A stretch of DNA of 32,433 nucleotides from Paramacrobiotus richtersi (taxonomy: Eukaryota; Tardigrada; Eutardigrada; Parachela; Macrobiotidae): positions 1 to 32,433 of the forward strand of contig JAQGAU010000269.1 in NCBI GenBank assembly GCA_034698045.1. Reading direction: 5' to 3'. A program made the position numbers and the translations under genes. Below the pieces are notes generated by a model. That model had not been told where the DNA came from. It ran no database searches and worked only from the letters and a program-made list of their open reading frames with translations. Position 1 is the first letter of the stretch. The number at the start of each line of letters is the position of its first letter. Below are positions 32,119-32,433 of this stretch, piece by piece.

Positions 32119-32257
32119 TTATGCGTCCCAGGAAGGATAGTACAGGCGGTGCAGGGCTTCCATGGTGAGTTTGTTTAAGGTCAGGGGGTCCAGTTGACGC
32201 AGAGCCGCAACATTCACCTCGATATGGTCCTTGGTAATCGGCACCCCTTCGTTCAAG
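32119..32257 (-). CDS. Last exon of a second F-box-family paralogue (partial)
   Basis: After an acceptor (TTTCTTTGCAG) an exon opens in the same phase as exon 3 of the neighbouring F-box gene and ends at a TAA. It encodes 45 residues starting LNEGVPITKDHIEVNVAALR; over 40 aligned residues about 26 are identical to exon 3 of the downstream gene (both contain VAALRQLDPLT). It stops about 17 residues sooner than its neighbour. The part carrying an F-box would lie past the right edge of the window, so this is a partial gene. The 176 bases from the acceptor to the window edge do not show the end of the preceding exon, so the intron is longer than the 145 bp of its neighbour, or the copy is truncated. 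Same strand and order make it a head-to-tail tandem duplicate. It could be an isolated exon relic, though its frame is open and its acceptor is intact. Confidence 0.65.
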
Positions 32258-32433
32258 CTGCAAAGAAAATAAAATACCTAATGACCTACCCCAGGTAACA
32301 TATCCAGTAAGTGGTTTTATCTGCTAGTAAACAAACTGATGGCTTTCGCTTGCGTTTAAGGGTGGGTCTCGATTTCGAACCGAATCTCGATACGGTACGC
32401 GGGCGTGGCTAAACGAAAGTTACGGCGCCGTAA

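Noticed and set aside
32340-32400. GGTTCGAAAT on the minus strand as a tRNA T-arm
   Set aside because: No matching T-stem, anticodon arm or acceptor stem around it. No tRNA gene was found anywhere in the window by eye.

Overview
The window looks like repeat-rich nuclear DNA from an invertebrate animal. The evidence is GT-AG introns in an intact host gene, fossils of Polinton (Maverick) virus-like transposons and Ty3/gypsy-type LTR retroelements, foldback and minisatellite DNA, and no bacterial gene layout. A tardigrade or other ecdysozoan would fit, but the sequence alone does not settle the taxon. Only one gene can be modelled end to end with confidence.

Layout. 1-2.6 kb: a dispersed repeat (family A) carrying a nested, young-looking foldback element at 1390-2007. 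2.8-5.4 kb: two Ty3/gypsy-type reverse-transcriptase fossils on the minus strand, the second holding one copy of a ~280-bp dispersed repeat (family B). 5.35-5.69 kb: a fossil of the C-terminal part of a Polinton major capsid protein. 8.15-8.44 kb: the second family B copy. 8.5-9.1 kb: scraps resembling a ubiquitin-specific protease (minus) and a leucine-rich repeat (plus). 9.25-9.8 kb and 12.5-13.0 kb: plus-strand gypsy-type RT and RNase H fossils. 15.1-15.8 kb: a Polinton packaging ATPase fossil. 17.6-18.3 kb: the second family A copy. 20.0-21.0 kb: a minus-strand fossil of the N-terminal part of a Polinton capsid protein. 21.1-26.6 kb: nothing recognised. 26.7-28.8 kb: a non-coding block of hairpins, a 12-bp AT-rich minisatellite, a ~101-bp tandem duplication and degenerate AAATGGG repeats that switch strand.

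29.4-32.4 kb (minus strand) is the genic part. It holds a complete three-exon F-box gene (29465-31057), and upstream of it the last exon of a diverged paralogue (32119-32257) whose other exons lie beyond the window. The two form a head-to-tail tandem pair. F-box proteins normally bring substrates to SCF ubiquitin ligases. Nothing in the sequence links the F-box genes to the transposon fossils except proximity.

Limits: all calls come from reading translations and repeats by eye. Stretches listed as empty may hold diverged exons or old transposons that need profile searches to see.
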